A DNA stretch of 64,000 bases from Mytilisepta virgata (Eukaryota > Mollusca > Bivalvia > Mytilida > Mytilidae), in assembly GCA_028015205.1 (NCBI GenBank), contig CM051514.1, positions 22,336,150 through 22,400,149 on the forward strand, read 5' to 3'. Numbering within the stretch: position 1 is the first letter of the stretch; each line of letters begins with the position of its first letter. Positions 40,619-52,306 of this stretch are shown here, piece by piece. The notes beneath the pieces are model-generated. The model was not told the DNA's origin and ran no database searches. It was given only the letters and a program-made list of their open reading frames with translations. The position numbers and the translations under genes were made by a program.

Positions 40619-42498
40619 ATGGGCAAAATAAGTAATGCATTCAATGCAGTGAAAACTAAGTCGGAAAATATATTAAGAGAAATAAGGGAATTAGATAGTG
40701 TTAGAAAGAACAAGCCGTATAAAACAGCTGAAACTGTTCGTAAAATGGAAAGGGCAGCAAGACTAACTAAGGCTGCAGTAAAAACTTTTCATATTGCACT
40801 TAAAACAGAAATGCTAGCTGGGTTAGATGATATATTAGTCCAAATTGACACTAATCTTAGTCATTTGTCAACTGCCCAAACCAATCTGGACAAAAATGCT
40901 ATCACCGACAATTTGGAAAAGATAATAAAAACACAGGAGAAGCTTCCAGAAGTGTTGAAAAAATTGGAAGAAAATGCCAAAAAATTCCTCCCTGAAAAAT
41001 CACAGGCATGCATTACTTTAAATTATATAAAGATGGTTCAATTATATAGTTTTTAATAATACTTTGAAACTTATTTGGTGTAATAGAAAAATTGATATTT
41101 AATATCAATTGTGGAGTTAAGAGATACAAGATCCAATAAAATAAGACTGGTCAGGTCAAAAAATATAAATAAAGGAGAAATTACTTTTTTAATCATGAAG
41201 TATACATGTATAACAACTAATTTTAGTTTGTCTCTTGTAAAGTTAGTCTTTTATACTTTAACCTTTAAAATTCAACCCCATTTTTAGCTGACCTGGCCTG
41301 AATAAAGAATGAAATTCAATTAAGTTAAACCAAATCTTTTAATTTATTTTAATATATATAAATTGTAATAGTAGATATTTCAATATTTTAAATCTCAATA
41401 TTTTAAATTTAGGATTGTCAATCTGCATCTGGGTCAAGTGGAGACCAAGGCATGACAGCTGGGGCTACTCCCTCTTCAGTGCAGACTCAGTCTGAGGCAT
41501 GTCTTTTTCTTCTTAAGATAACTTTCCAGTTGTACTTTTTACATGCTTCGCATGTATTTATATTTTTGTTCATTACTTTTTAATTGATTGATTGATTGAT
41601 TGATGTTTAATGCCAATTTAGCAATATTTCAGCTATATCATGGCGTGAAAAGTTTGGATATAATTGTTGGAATCAAAGCATAAAACAATATATCAATAAT
41701 ACAGACTTACCAATTGAAACATTTACATAGGACTGAATAAACTGAATAAAGAATGAAAATCTTTTTATTTATTTTAATATATATAAATTGTAATACTGTA
41801 GTAGATATTTGAATATTTTAAATTTAGGATTGTCAATCTGCATCTGGGTCAAGTGGAGACCAAGGCATGACAGCTGGGGCTACTCCCTCTTCAGTGCAGA
41901 CTCAGTCTGAGGCATGTCTTTTTCTTCTTAAGATAACTTTCCAGTTGTACTTTTTACATGCTTCACATGTATTTATATTTTTTTCATTACTTTTTTAATA
42001 CGAAATTAATTTCAATTTCATAAAATAGTAAAAGTCAATCTATTTCAAAATTGGTGGAGGTTTGATTAAATTGGAAAACATCAGCCTCATATTTTTTTAT
42101 TAATTAATTTCCAATGGTTCTACACTAAATGTGTCTAATTTAACTATAGTTTATTAAATTATGGAATCATTAATAAATATCTACATTTAATATTTGTGTG
42201 CCCTGAGTAATGGACTTTTAGTAGTATTTAATTTGATGCCAAATATATCAAATTATCAATATAATGTCAGCTACAATATTTTACTTACAATTTTAAAACT
42301 TGTACCAGAACACAATTTCAAGCAGAAAACCCTGGAGTTACAGTTTAGTATAGTTAATGCAGTCCTTAAACAAAATATTTTTTATTTTTACATTAGAATC
42401 TAGAACTCTCTGACAGTGGGGATGAAGCTTTAAGCCAGGTATTTGCTAGTCCAACAGCTGAAGAAAAGAAAGAGAAAGCAGATTCAGATTCTGAATAG
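40619..42498 (+). CDS. Small coiled-coil protein gene, four inferred exons with GC donors
   Basis: Exon 1 (40619-41005) starts MGKISNAF and codes 129 mostly helical, Lys/Glu-rich residues. Its donor is CAG|GCATGC. Exon 2 (41413-41496) and exon 3 (41828-41911) are identical 84-base exons (DCQSASGSSGDQG ... TQSE), each ending GAG|GCATGT and preceded by tttag. Exon 4 (42397-42498), after ttacattag, codes an acidic tail ending in DSDSE and a stop. All four join in phase 0 for 218 residues. A poly(A) signal-like aataaa lies near 42567. A tttcag acceptor just before the ATG suggests an untranslated first exon. I do not recognise the protein. Without splicing, exon 1 would read on to a stop at 41054-41056. 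The GC-donor model is inference but keeps frame everywhere. Confidence 0.55.
41300..41998 (+). repeat. Direct duplication (~270 bp) containing an exon
   Basis: Copies at 41300-41583 and 41744-41998 share the upstream gaataaagaatgaaa, the intron end, the whole 84-base exon and about 85 bases after it. The exon copies are identical, whereas the intronic parts differ by small indels. A LINE-tail-like fragment lies between them. Confidence 0.85.
41584..41743 (-). mobile_element. LINE/SINE 3'-end fragment between exon duplicates
   Basis: Reads (attg)n, then gtttaatgcc ... agctatatcatggcg, a diverged form of the hairpin and tail that end the LINEs in this window, on the minus strand. The remaining ~70 bases are not recognised. 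Confidence 0.65.
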
Positions 42499-43900
42499 AT
42501 TTTTGTAAATGTATTGTGTTATTGTATATAAATGATAATGTTATATGTATGAATGTATTTATTAAAATAAAAATTTCTATAGTTTCAGATATGAAATGCC
42601 ACTTGAGAGATTCAAGCAGAGGTATTGCTCGATCCAAAAGGTGGAGGTTCTGGAAAAAATGAGCTTAATCAACTACAATTATATTAAATTGAAAATACTA
42701 GATATTAAAATAATTATTTAGGTATAATTCAAGTTAGTATATTGTACTGATGTAACTCATACTGTGGACTCATTGATTAATAAGTATGAGCATGCTTCCA
42801 TTTGTATGAAATTACATAATGGCTAAGATAGAGAAAAAATTCTTGGATATATTTATATTTTTTAAGATCTATTACATTCTACTGTAAAACCGTATAAATC
42901 CATGACAGAAGATTTTTCGCAAACTGGTCATTGTAAAATAATTGGCATATTCTGGAATTCGTATATACTGTTCTTAACAATGTTTATTAAAGTATAAGGG
43001 AAATATTGGCGAAATTTATATTGGTTCAAATTCTGTTCTGCAGTATTACTATACTACAATTAAATTTTCTACATTTATTCCAAAATAAATTATGTTTGTA
43101 GTGAAAATTAATGAATCCACAGTTTTACTAATTCAGATCACATTTTTTTTGTTCCAGATGAAGCACTTAATAAATTCTAATACATCAGCATGATATCTCA
43201 TATTTAACTTTCAGCGGGATTAGAAAAAAATAACATTGTTTCCTGTCAAAAGATCCTACTCTTTTACAAGGTTTTATTTTGTCATAATAACATAAACATA
43301 GAAATGAATTGAATATGATAGAATTTGTTATTGCAAAAAAAAAAAAAAAAACAGCACACATACAGATACACTTTTCACTCAAACTATTTGGAAGTCAAAA
43401 AAATACATGTACAGGTTAAAAAAGCTTGCAAAATTTTACTGTGAATTGTCTTCTACCTTATCGATCTTACAATACCTGTTGTAAAAATAGATTAGCAATC
43501 TGATTAGATTACAGGTGAAATTTAAATGACCAATTTGGTTTACCTTGCCATACAAACTGAAAAGAATACCAAGACCCTTTTCAGGCAAGACATATTAGTA
43601 TATACAATAGAATTTTTAGACAATTCATAGGGACTTTTGATTAGTTGATGACCAGACAAAAGCAAACCATGAACAATTTTTTCAACCTATGTTGTAGTAA
43701 AGCTATATCAAGTTGGTCATTTAAATTACACCAGTAGCCTATTCAAATTCCCAGATTAGTCAGACAATAGCAATTGATAGACCGGTATGGTTCTTGGCAA
43801 TGCACAGTAAGATTTTAAAAATATTGTTTTAAGCAATTATGACAATATACTATAGCTATAGAAGTTACTGTATTATTGGTCATATAAGCTTTAGGATAAA
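42499..43900. other. AT-rich non-coding
   Basis: 3' flank of the coiled-coil gene, a poly(A) run near 43335-43352, no readable gene on either strand. Confidence 0.4.
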
Positions 43901-44157
43901 GCGTGGACAGGGGATATATATATGCCTTTTGTCCTTGACCTCAATTCACGGTCCAGTGACCATATTAAGGTTTTTTGATGAGGTCAGTTTCTGACATATG
44001 GCTTTTGTCCTTGACCTCAATTAATTAATTGCTCAAGTAATCACATAACAGCTTTCGCATGTCTGTTTCAAATGTACCATAATGGTAGGCAAATGATAGC
44101 ATGGTCTTTGATAGTGCATGTTATTCTGGGTCAAGCGCGGACAGGCGAGACATCTTT
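43900..44157 (+). repeat. Partial copy of the gtctcgcctg repeat element (right end)
   Basis: Contains two ccttgacctcaatt units (about 43932 and 44011) and ends in gcggacaggcgagac, the inverse of the end word at 23376. The left part is missing or too diverged. Confidence 0.6.
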
Positions 44158-44400
44158 TAGGGTCCACACTTGTTTTACGTACAGACCTAAATGTCTGCCC
44201 CAACATTTTATCTTTTCCAAAACAAACACGTTCAGCAATATCTGAACTACTTATTTTAACACGTACAGATTCAAATATCTGCACAACATTTTATAATATC
44301 CCAAAACCCGTTCATCAATGTCTGAGCGGCTTCATCCTTTTTATTTTTACTTTCACGTACAGATTTAAAACATCTGCACAACATTTTACCATTTAAACAA
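44158..44400 (+). repeat. ~80-bp satellite, second locus
   Basis: Three diverged units of the 22.7-23.4 kb family (acgtacagacctaaatgtct, ttcagcaatatctgaactac, aatatctgcacaacatttt), starting right after the gcgagac end of the preceding element. Confidence 0.8.
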
Positions 44401-45080
44401 TATCTTAACCATTTTACTTCGACGCTCTTAGTATGTACTACATTTTTCTGTGCGATCTACTACTTTAGTGTTCTATTCTACCTATAAACATCTCTTCATG
44501 TAAGTTAATACCATCGGAATCTCTATTATAAAGCTGTGTTCTTTACATAAACAATTACCATTTTATTATGATCCACCCTCAAACCTCACAAAATGTGTAA
44601 CAAAATACGCTCTTTCACTTCCATTTACTTCCTGACATTACAATTAATTTTTATATATGATATCCGAGATCTTTTCTCTAATAAAGAAAATTACCTTCCC
44701 TAACATGTATAAAACATTACAAAAATTGGGAAGTATCAACCCTTCATTATTCCCTCTAATGCCGATGCTAAAAAAATTTTTTTTCCTATTTTTCAATTAT
44801 TATGCTCACGGTTACCCTTACTCTTTCAGTTTCACGTGCATTTCTTTTCAACTTACATTATATATCTCTATAAGGAATTTTTTTTTTTTTAAACTTATTA
44901 AACACTTTAATTACATATTTTCTCCAAAACTGCGGTAAAAACCATTCCTTGTGCAAATTTCATGTTACCCTCATATCATTTTTCTATACTGCTCAATTTA
45001 ACCTGTTTACCATGCTAAATTCAATAAACTTTAATGAAATCATTTTTTACGCAATCTCATGCTACTTCATATTATTTGAG
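44401..45080. other. AT-rich non-coding; possible intron of the minus-strand gene
   Basis: No frame or repeat recognised. If the exon at 45088-45378 is real, this would be its first intron. Confidence 0.35.
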
Positions 45081-45087
45081 AGCCTAC

Positions 45088-45378
45088 CGTAGATGCTTTC
45101 TCTTCACTCAGTTTACATTTCTTTTTTGGCGGCTCCTTAGTAACTTCCTTGTCCTTTTCATGCTTTTGTTCAAAAGCGAAGCTGACAATTTTACAAATGT
45201 TTTCTCTCGTGTCGTCAACGTCCAAAAGAACCAGCACCTCATCGAGTTGCAATTCTATTTCTTTTACCACCGTTAACAAATCCTCCTTACTAAACGTGGA
45301 CAAGTTTTTTCCGTCAAATGTTTGTATCTCAGGATCTTTATCCGATCGAAATCTCGTAATGATTTTAAGTAGGTCCAT
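45088..45378 (-). CDS. Possible first coding exon of an unrecognised gene
   Basis: 97 codons from the ATG at 45378 (MDLLKIITRF) to a donor-like ACG|GTAGGC at 45088/45087, in phase 0. The unspliced frame stops soon after. The peptide is charged and helical (KEDLLTVVKEIELQLDEVL) and ends with a basic stretch PPKKKCKL that looks like a nuclear localisation signal, so a nuclear protein is plausible. I do not recognise the family and see no second exon on the minus strand below it. The base composition is less AT-rich than its surroundings, which supports coding. It could also be a stand-alone remnant. Confidence 0.45.
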
Positions 45379-46306
45379 CTTATCGTGACTTCTCTGGACG
45401 CCCACCTCGAATCGAATGATACAGATAAACTAGGTAACGCTATCTTTCACATTCGAGACACCCAGGAGGGGACTTGGAATAGTGTATTGTCATTATTACC
45501 GTTTTAATTGAGACATTTCTCAAAACGGCATACCCCCCACTCCAATGAAAGAACCTTTTTCACAATCTAAAAGGGTAAGATGTGAGAAGAAACTACATAA
45601 AAAAATTTTTAAAAAAACATGTCTTGCATGAATGTTCATACTTAACAAAAAAACACTGACTTCCGTTTATCTGTAAATCAGAGAATGCTGTTCCGTAGAA
45701 AAAATTATTAAACTGAAATTAATTTGAATCGACACGGTAAAATTCTATTTTGAAATGGGAATACATGTAGGTAGACGTAGGACTCAAAAGGTTTATTCAT
45801 ATTTTGAAGTGAAACACAGAATAAATGCGATCCTGTCGATTCTTTGCCTTCTACAACATAAATTTATGTCTTCTATAATTTATTTCAAGTCGTATGACAG
45901 TCTCCGATTTTCTTGATTAGGATTAAAATTTCTGCAAACATAATTGTTCATCTTAAGGCATAGACAAAACATGAAATCACATACAGAATGGCATAAAAAT
46001 GCTTTATAAAGTAACGGAAATCTATGAAAAAATACACAGTATAACACAAGCACTGCCGTAACGTCGTATGAAAACGTTGACGTTACACCAAGATGGGACA
46101 AAATGTCGACCCATCTTCCTTATGTGATTTCTCGGAAACTACATAAGAATACATGCCAAAACTTTGTAATCTTATTTTCTTGATCAGTACAAAGCTTTAG
46201 TAGGTTTAGTTTTTACTTTCATCGACTTTTTTATTTTTTCATACTAAATCCAGTAGGTTTAGTTTTTACTTTCATCGACTTTTTTATTTTTTCATACTAA
46301 ACCCCT
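45379..46306. other. Non-coding; 53-bp tandem duplication at 46201-46306
   Basis: The first 100 bases may be the promoter of the minus-strand exon. The stretch taggtttagtttttactttc ... catactaaa is present twice, at 46201 and 46254. Nothing else readable. Confidence 0.5.
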
Positions 46307-47930
46307 TTGATGGGCGCTTTAACTGAGAAGTGGTGTCAGATAGTGAAGCCAGACTGCACGAAGCCCAAAGTCCTAAAAGCTGCTGGTATTCAACAAGCCC
46401 TTTTAGGCCTATTGTTTAAGGTTGTAGATAATCCTGCCTTCCAAGTAGACAACATTTCCTTAGATACAGTGAAAGAAGCCGATTTATGAAAAACTTTCTG
46501 CAGCTAAACTTGCATGGATAAGGCAGAAGAAAAGCCCGCCAACAGAAATAATGCAAAGTGTAAAAGTAGCAACCATAGAGTTTGCAGGTGTAAAGTTCAA
46601 GTGTAAGGTTCCTTCAGGGACAGAGTATCTAAATTTTGTTGAAAAAGCTGTTCTTAAGCCAACACTTGGGATGCGTCCAAGATAAAAAAGGCTAGTTGTA
46701 TGTGAAGAAAAATATTCTCACACCCCCGATGATCTGAAAGCAGCTACAAGGGAACAGAGGCAAAAAACAAGAAATTCATCCGTCGCACATCTTAAACTTA
46801 GTACTAAAATGATTAATGAGCACAAATTTCAAAAGGAAGCTATTACCAGTACACTAGAAGGAAAGATCCAGATAAGCTCATACTTGGCAAAACATGCAGA
46901 TAAACTGAAGCTTAATAACAACATAACACTGGACTTTCACTGATTATATACTCCAAGGCTGTCAATGCGAGGATGAAAACGAGAGTTGCCAATGTAAAAG
47001 ATATGCTGTTCCTCTGAGATGCAAATATTCAGAGAAAAATGGTTTTGAATCTTCAGAAATATTAACATCTATCCATCAAACTAAAGGTGAAGCAGAAATG
47101 GCGCAGGTAGACTGGATTTTTGAAATTGAACCTGACCTTGCCAATGGAGAGGTTGTAATGAGTATTGTTACATCTGGTGACATTGATGCTGTTGTAATTC
47201 ATCTTTTTTCACTATCAAGCAATGACCAAGTAAAGATGACAGCACAATTAAAATACCTGTGTATGTCTTTTTACAAAAACCTGGAAAAAGATTCGATTTA
47301 TATTGCATCACTCGAATGTTGGAGGTGCTTGAAAAACAGCTGCAAGACAAACATATTGGAAACAAAATTGCATTGGCACTTTGCTTAGGAGGCAATGATT
47401 TTATTCCAAAATTTCATGGAATGTCACATAAAAAGATACTTGAAATTTTCTTGAAAACACCGCGACTACGATGCAGTTTGTTTAATATACAATTTGAAGC
47501 TGTTCATTCAGTAACACTTGATAGTAGTTTATATAAAGATCTTGTCAAACTACTGTACTGTCCAAATAAACTAGATTCTTCTAAAATGTCTTTAGAAGAA
47601 GTAAGGAGATTAACCATCAAGCCTAGATAAAGAAGACAAAACGATCCTCTTGCAAAAAATACTAGAGGTCTACAACTTTGGATGCCACCTTCAACTGTAT
47701 TAGACAAACTGGTTCTCCTAATAGGATGTCAGGTTGATTATCTAATGACAGTAGGGAAATCAAATGCTGTTCTACCAAATTTCTTAGAAAGAGGGTGTCT
47801 AAGAAAAACCGAATCAGGACATATAGAATATGATTTGGGACCTGATTCATTTATTGGTGACATAAATGACCTAATATGCTTGAATTCGCCATCAACCGCA
47901 GAGCTGTTTACATCTACGATTTCGCCGTAG
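46307..47930 (+). pseudogene. PIN/FEN-like nuclease gene, multiply broken
   Basis: Readable pieces in changing frames: 46307-46489 (starts MGALTEKW), about 46489-46660 ending in a TAA, on to about 46942, about 46940-47280, 47259-47630 and 47682-47910. Nuclease-type acidic motifs appear in order: TKGEAEMAQ (about 47083), SGDIDAVVIHL (about 47175) and LCLGGNDFIPKFHG (about 47383). These match the metal-binding blocks of PIN/XPG-I-like domains. A Cys-rich stretch (GCQCEDENESCQC) precedes them. At least three frameshifts and two stops rule out function as written, unless some breaks are introns; the breaks lack good splice sites. I do not know the exact family. Confidence 0.65.
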
Positions 47931-48145
47931 TTTCTACGGAAAACGGCCGAAAAATACGGTCTACGCTTTGTGGTATTGAAACTACGGTTATCGATTACGG
48001 TAAAACAAAAATTCGTTTTTTAGTAAAATCTAGAAAATACGATTCACTTTTCCCGCGGATTTCATCAGGTCTTTAAAGCACTTGAATGAAACTGTCTGAT
48101 GCGCTTAATGTTAAACACCTTAAAGACTAATAATAAAATGGAAGC

Positions 48146-48776
48146 ATGGCTACAAAGCGTTCCGGTTCGTCAGTAGCTGATGACAATAATAATGATGTTC
48201 CTTCACAAAAGAAAAGGATTAAGCAAGCCAGCCAAAAGTATAGAGAATCATACAAAGAAACGTTCCCATGTTTAGGACCATCTAAAAAGGGACAAACACA
48301 TTTTTACTGCAATGTGTGCGAGAGAGACTTCTCATGTCGGCATGGAGGCAAGGACGACTGTCGTCGACACCTTCAATCAAAAGGTCACATCGAGCTGAAT
48401 ATTGTGAAATTGACACAGAAACCACTCCAATCATTTTGTAAATCATCGGAGCTTGAGAAAACCAGGGCCGTAACGAAAGCTGAGGCCATCATGTGCCATA
48501 TTATAACCGGACTTAACCTTTCACTGTCAAGTGCAGATACATTAACGAAATACTTCAAGGAAATGTTTCCTGATTCAAGGATTGCGAGTGGTAAATAGAA
48601 AGCATTTTAAGAACAGTACTGAACAAAGATCTTCCCTGAGTGACCAGACTTTAGAATCTCTTCTTGTGATGAAGAGTTGTAAACTTCAACCTCAGTCAGA
48701 TACCACACCTTGCTTCCTGGATAACAAATCTCTAGATAGGCTGAAAGGATCATACTACAGATCTTTGAATTCATAG
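48146..48776 (+). pseudogene. hAT-like transposase or derived gene, internally deleted
   Basis: The frame 48146-48598 starts MATKRSGSS, then has a basic stretch, YRESYKETFPCL and a zinc-finger-like motif FYCNVCERDFSCRHGG ... HLQSKGH (about residues 54-82), followed by a linker typical of lophotrochozoan hAT-like proteins (AEAIMCHIITGLNLS). It stops after MFPDSRIASGK. An overlapping frame (48582-48776) carries a C-terminal piece, STEQRSSLSDQTLESLLVMK. The catalytic DDE region is missing between them. It is probably an internal deletion copy. The family assignment is from memory of similar proteins and is not certain. Confidence 0.5.
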
Positions 48777-50472
48777 ATGTGTTTTATAATTACCCAACTG
48801 AATAAAACTCATTTAGACTTAAATCTAATAAAAAGAAGTACATAATTTTAGACTTTAATTCAGTATTTTGTGACAACAGAAACTGTTCAAGTAAAAATCT
48901 AGTCAAAAGATTTGTAGAGATTGCATTTAATACTCATTGCCATTTAAACTGTTTACAGTATGTATATGTGTTGTTGATGTTTCAGTTTATTAAATTTTCC
49001 AGTTTGAAAAGTGTGATTTATATTCTATGTCAATTCTGATAGTTGCCAGTTAACAATATTAGAAGTTATAAATTAAGTGGTAGACAAGGCAGTTCTTTAT
49101 TGTGATTGACAATACTGAATAGGCAGTGGATATAATGAGATACAGTAAACATGCACTGACTGAACATGGTATTTTTTAAGTATAAAGTTGGTTATGTAGT
49201 GTTAATATAATATTTCTTGAAAACTACTGAGAACATGGCAAAACTACTGACAACTTGGTAGGAAAACTACTGTTGACATTGACATCGGGTAAACAGGTCT
49301 GCAACCGGAATGGAACAAACAAGAAAAAGAAAACAGAAGGAAACACCACAAAAAGGATGCAGAAGAAAAATACCCTTGGCATCAACACCAAACAAGACAC
49401 ATAAATAATGATTAATATCAATCAAAACAACTCATATTTACATTTTTTGTTTTTGTTACTTGTTTCTTATTTATTTAGATTTACGGTATTCAGTTGTATT
49501 GTAGTTTTGTTTAAGGAGTTAAAACTGGTCATATAATATGAAGATATTTAATCAAACAGTAATAACTGGACACGTTTATTACATTTATATCATTAACTTC
49601 TCTGCAATTAGTATGTTCTTTTTTTTTCTTCAGGTGTTGAATTTTATATTAAATATACTTTGTGCGTGTAGATTTTAAGACGATTTCAACTTTAACACTT
49701 ATAAAACAGAATAAGAATAAGAATTTTATTATTCTAATCAAGAACCCATAAAAACAAATGTATTCAAAACATTTTTTATCTTTGTAAAATAATTATTATC
49801 TAATTTCATAAAGAAAAATGTATGCTTTATAAAAAATATAAATATCCTTTTAATTAATGAAATCTTTACTAAAACTTGCTCACCTGGCAAACAATGCACT
49901 ATAAACTAAATTGATATATTAATGTTTGTTGTAAATTAAACTGAGTATTAAAGGTCATGTAAAATGCTGAAAATACCTTTAAAGGCCTTTCAAGAACCTC
50001 TGGAAAGAAATGGGCATGAGTTCTCCCTACGCTTGATTAAGATACAGTCATGGTCAATCTGATGATTCACAATACAAAATACAAGCTTTAATTCATCTTC
50101 AAATACAAGTATAAATCTTTTGGTCTATATGTTGTCTTCGTTTTTAAAATGTTTGAAAGAAGTTATGTAAAAATTGTGGGTTAAGGCTTTTTATTGTACT
50201 TGAAAAGGAAATATTGCAGGAACAATCATGCTAAGTTTCATCCAAATCCCCCTAGTAGTTTCAGAGAAGATGTTTGAAAATTTGTTAACAACGATGATGA
50301 CGGACACCAAGTGATGGCAATTAAAAGCTCACATATTATGAAGTTTAATCATTGTTATACAACATTCTCAACATCACCATTCACTAAGGATACCATGTTT
50401 ACTTTAAAAACCAAATATTGTTGAAATCCAAGCAAGTGTAAAAAATGGCAGCCATTTTCAAAATGGCCGTCC
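48777..50472. other. AT-rich non-coding; remnant of a dispersed repeat near 50215-50340
   Basis: No gene seen. The stretch around 50230-50330 (catccaaatccccctagtag ... gacggacaccaagtgatggc) resembles a repeat I recall as widespread in bivalves. Next to it starts LINE-C. Confidence 0.45.
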
Positions 50473-51699
50473 ATTGATTGATTGATTATTGTTTAACGCC
50501 GTCTGGGCGACATTTAAGCCATATCACGGCGAGAACTAATTAAATTGAGTATGATTAAAACAAATACTATCTAAAACGAATGAACTATTTACAAATAATA
50601 TTTAAGGAGAAAATAAAACAATAAAACAATACAAGAATCTCAAAAATCAACAATTATATCACAGACGAAATTTGGAAAATAATATCACAGATACGCTATT
50701 ACATACATTAACATCATTCAAAAAATATCAACAAAATTAAATTTATTGGACTCTATTCAAGAATGAAGTCAGACTATATTCTTGAGTACAGTCCAACATC
50801 TTTCAAATACTGTAAAAGACGGTTGCCAGCAACCTTTGTAAACAACTCTTTCATATTGTTGACTGTGTAGTACCGACAAATAATGTCGGACTTGTCTACA
50901 CAGTCAATTAAAAGATGTTTAATACTATGTCGACATTGGCAGGGTATACACTCAGGAGGCGGCTCATTCTCTAAAATAAACGAATGAGTCGTCCTGGTGT
51001 GGCCAATGCGACATCTAGTTAAAACAACTTGATCTCGTCGGCATTTGCCGAAAAAACAGACATTCTTGCCAACAGTTGGCTCTATAGAATGAAGTTTATT
51101 GTCTGTAAACAGATCACACTGGGACTGCCACAGACGTAAAACATATTTATAAATCAAGGGTTTAAAATCAGTATAAGGCACTGACATATTAGTAACTGGG
51201 TCATCTAAAGCATCCTTCGCTATACTATCTACGATTGTGTTTCCTCGGATACCAATATGACTTGGTATCCAGATAAAAACTATTTCTTTGCCCATTTGGA
51301 CAAGTCTTTTATAGAACTCAATAATATGAGCAATTAACGGGTTTTTATATTTCTGACCTTCTACGGCCAATAAACATGAAAGAGAATCTGAGCAAATAAG
51401 AAATTTAAGTTTTTCAGACCTTCTGACAAATTTTAACGCCAGAATGATGGCTCTAGCTTCAGCAGTAAATATCGAACTGGAAGATGGAAGGCGGATAGTT
51501 GCTGCCTGCTGTCCGTGGACTGCTGCAGCAGCTACTTTGTCTCCGTCCTTAGATCCATCAGTGTAAATAGAGTCATGAAATGCAAAATTTGATTTTATTT
51601 CACCAAAATGTTGCTGAATAAGAATAGGGTTTGTTTCGGACTTTTTATATTTTCTAAGGTCAAAAATAAACATAGGTTTTGGTACAAGCCAAAGTGGTG
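50473..51699 (-). mobile_element. LINE-C, 3' part, interrupted by LINE-E
   Basis: 3' tail with hairpin (50497-50531), 3'UTR and the last ~300 codons of ORF2. Homology to ORF2 stops at about 51699, in the middle of a codon run, where the (attg)n tail of LINE-E begins. The rest of C should lie beyond the right window edge. Confidence 0.85.
50774..51699 (-). pseudogene. LINE-C ORF2 C-terminus: RNase H and Cys/His motif (cut by insertion)
   Basis: The open frame carries RNase H motifs YTDGSKDG, TAEARA, CSDSLS and VDSIAK, and the terminal CIPCQCRHSIKH...C motif, all intact. The upstream part is severed in the PPWLVPKP region by LINE-E. As it stands it cannot give a reverse transcriptase. Before the insertion this copy may have been intact. 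Confidence 0.88.
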
Positions 51700-51956
51700 A
51701 TTGATTGATTGTTGTTTAACGCCGTGCAGCCAATATCACGGCGAGAACTAATTAGACTCGAACTGATTAAAATTTCAAACAATACCTAAAATCAACAGAA
51801 TATTTACAAATAATATATTTAGGGCAGAATAAACAGTAAAACTGATATCACAGTCGAACTTTTTTATTTTTAAAATAATATCACAGATACACTAATAATA
51901 TCACAGATATACTATTCTTCAATGTCAATATACATAAATTATTAAGTAAAATATAT
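51700..51956 (-). mobile_element. LINE-E, 3'-terminal part
   Basis: Tail, damaged hairpin (51720-51743; one arm of the inner stem is deleted) and the outer part of the 3'UTR. It is continued at 58637 on the other side of LINE-D. Confidence 0.88.
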
Positions 51957-51968
51957 CATCTGATATAA
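51957..51968. repeat. Target-site duplication of LINE-D, left copy
   Basis: catctgatataa, repeated at 58625-58636; the last base may belong to the tail. Confidence 0.88.
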
Positions 51969-51991
51969 TTGATTGATTGATTGTTGTTTAA

Positions 51992-52027
51992 CGCCGTGCT
52001 GGCGATATTGCAGCCAATATCACGGCG
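51992..52027 (-). other. LINE-D 3'-terminal stem-loop
   Basis: Same sequence as 2573-2608: outer CGCCGTG/CACGGCG, inner GATATTG/CAATATC. Confidence 0.7.
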
Positions 52028-52306
52028 AGAACTAATTTGACTCGAGCTGATTAAAATGTCGAACAATACTTAAAATCAATAGAATATTTACAAATAAAAT
52101 ATTGAGGGCAGAATAAAACGTAAAACTGATATCACAGTCGAACTGTCATTTAGAAATAATATCACAGATACAATATTCATCAAACAAAGTCAATATACAT
52201 AAAATATTCAGTAAAAGATATCATCTTATATAAAACCACGTTAATTAACAGTAACAAAGTTTAAGATAATGACCAATAACTATACTCAAGAACATAGTAA
52301 AATAGT

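Noticed and set aside
41497..41510. GT donor (gcat|gtcttt) for the duplicated exon
   Set aside because: It would give phase 1 and create a TGA at the next exon. The GC donor keeps phase 0 throughout.
46307..46489. Intact small gene of 60 codons
   Set aside because: The similarity continues in other frames downstream, so it is the first piece of a broken nuclease gene.
49224..49421. Short hydrophobic minus-strand frame
   Set aside because: It is low-complexity AT-rich sequence without a start context, conserved motif or neighbours.
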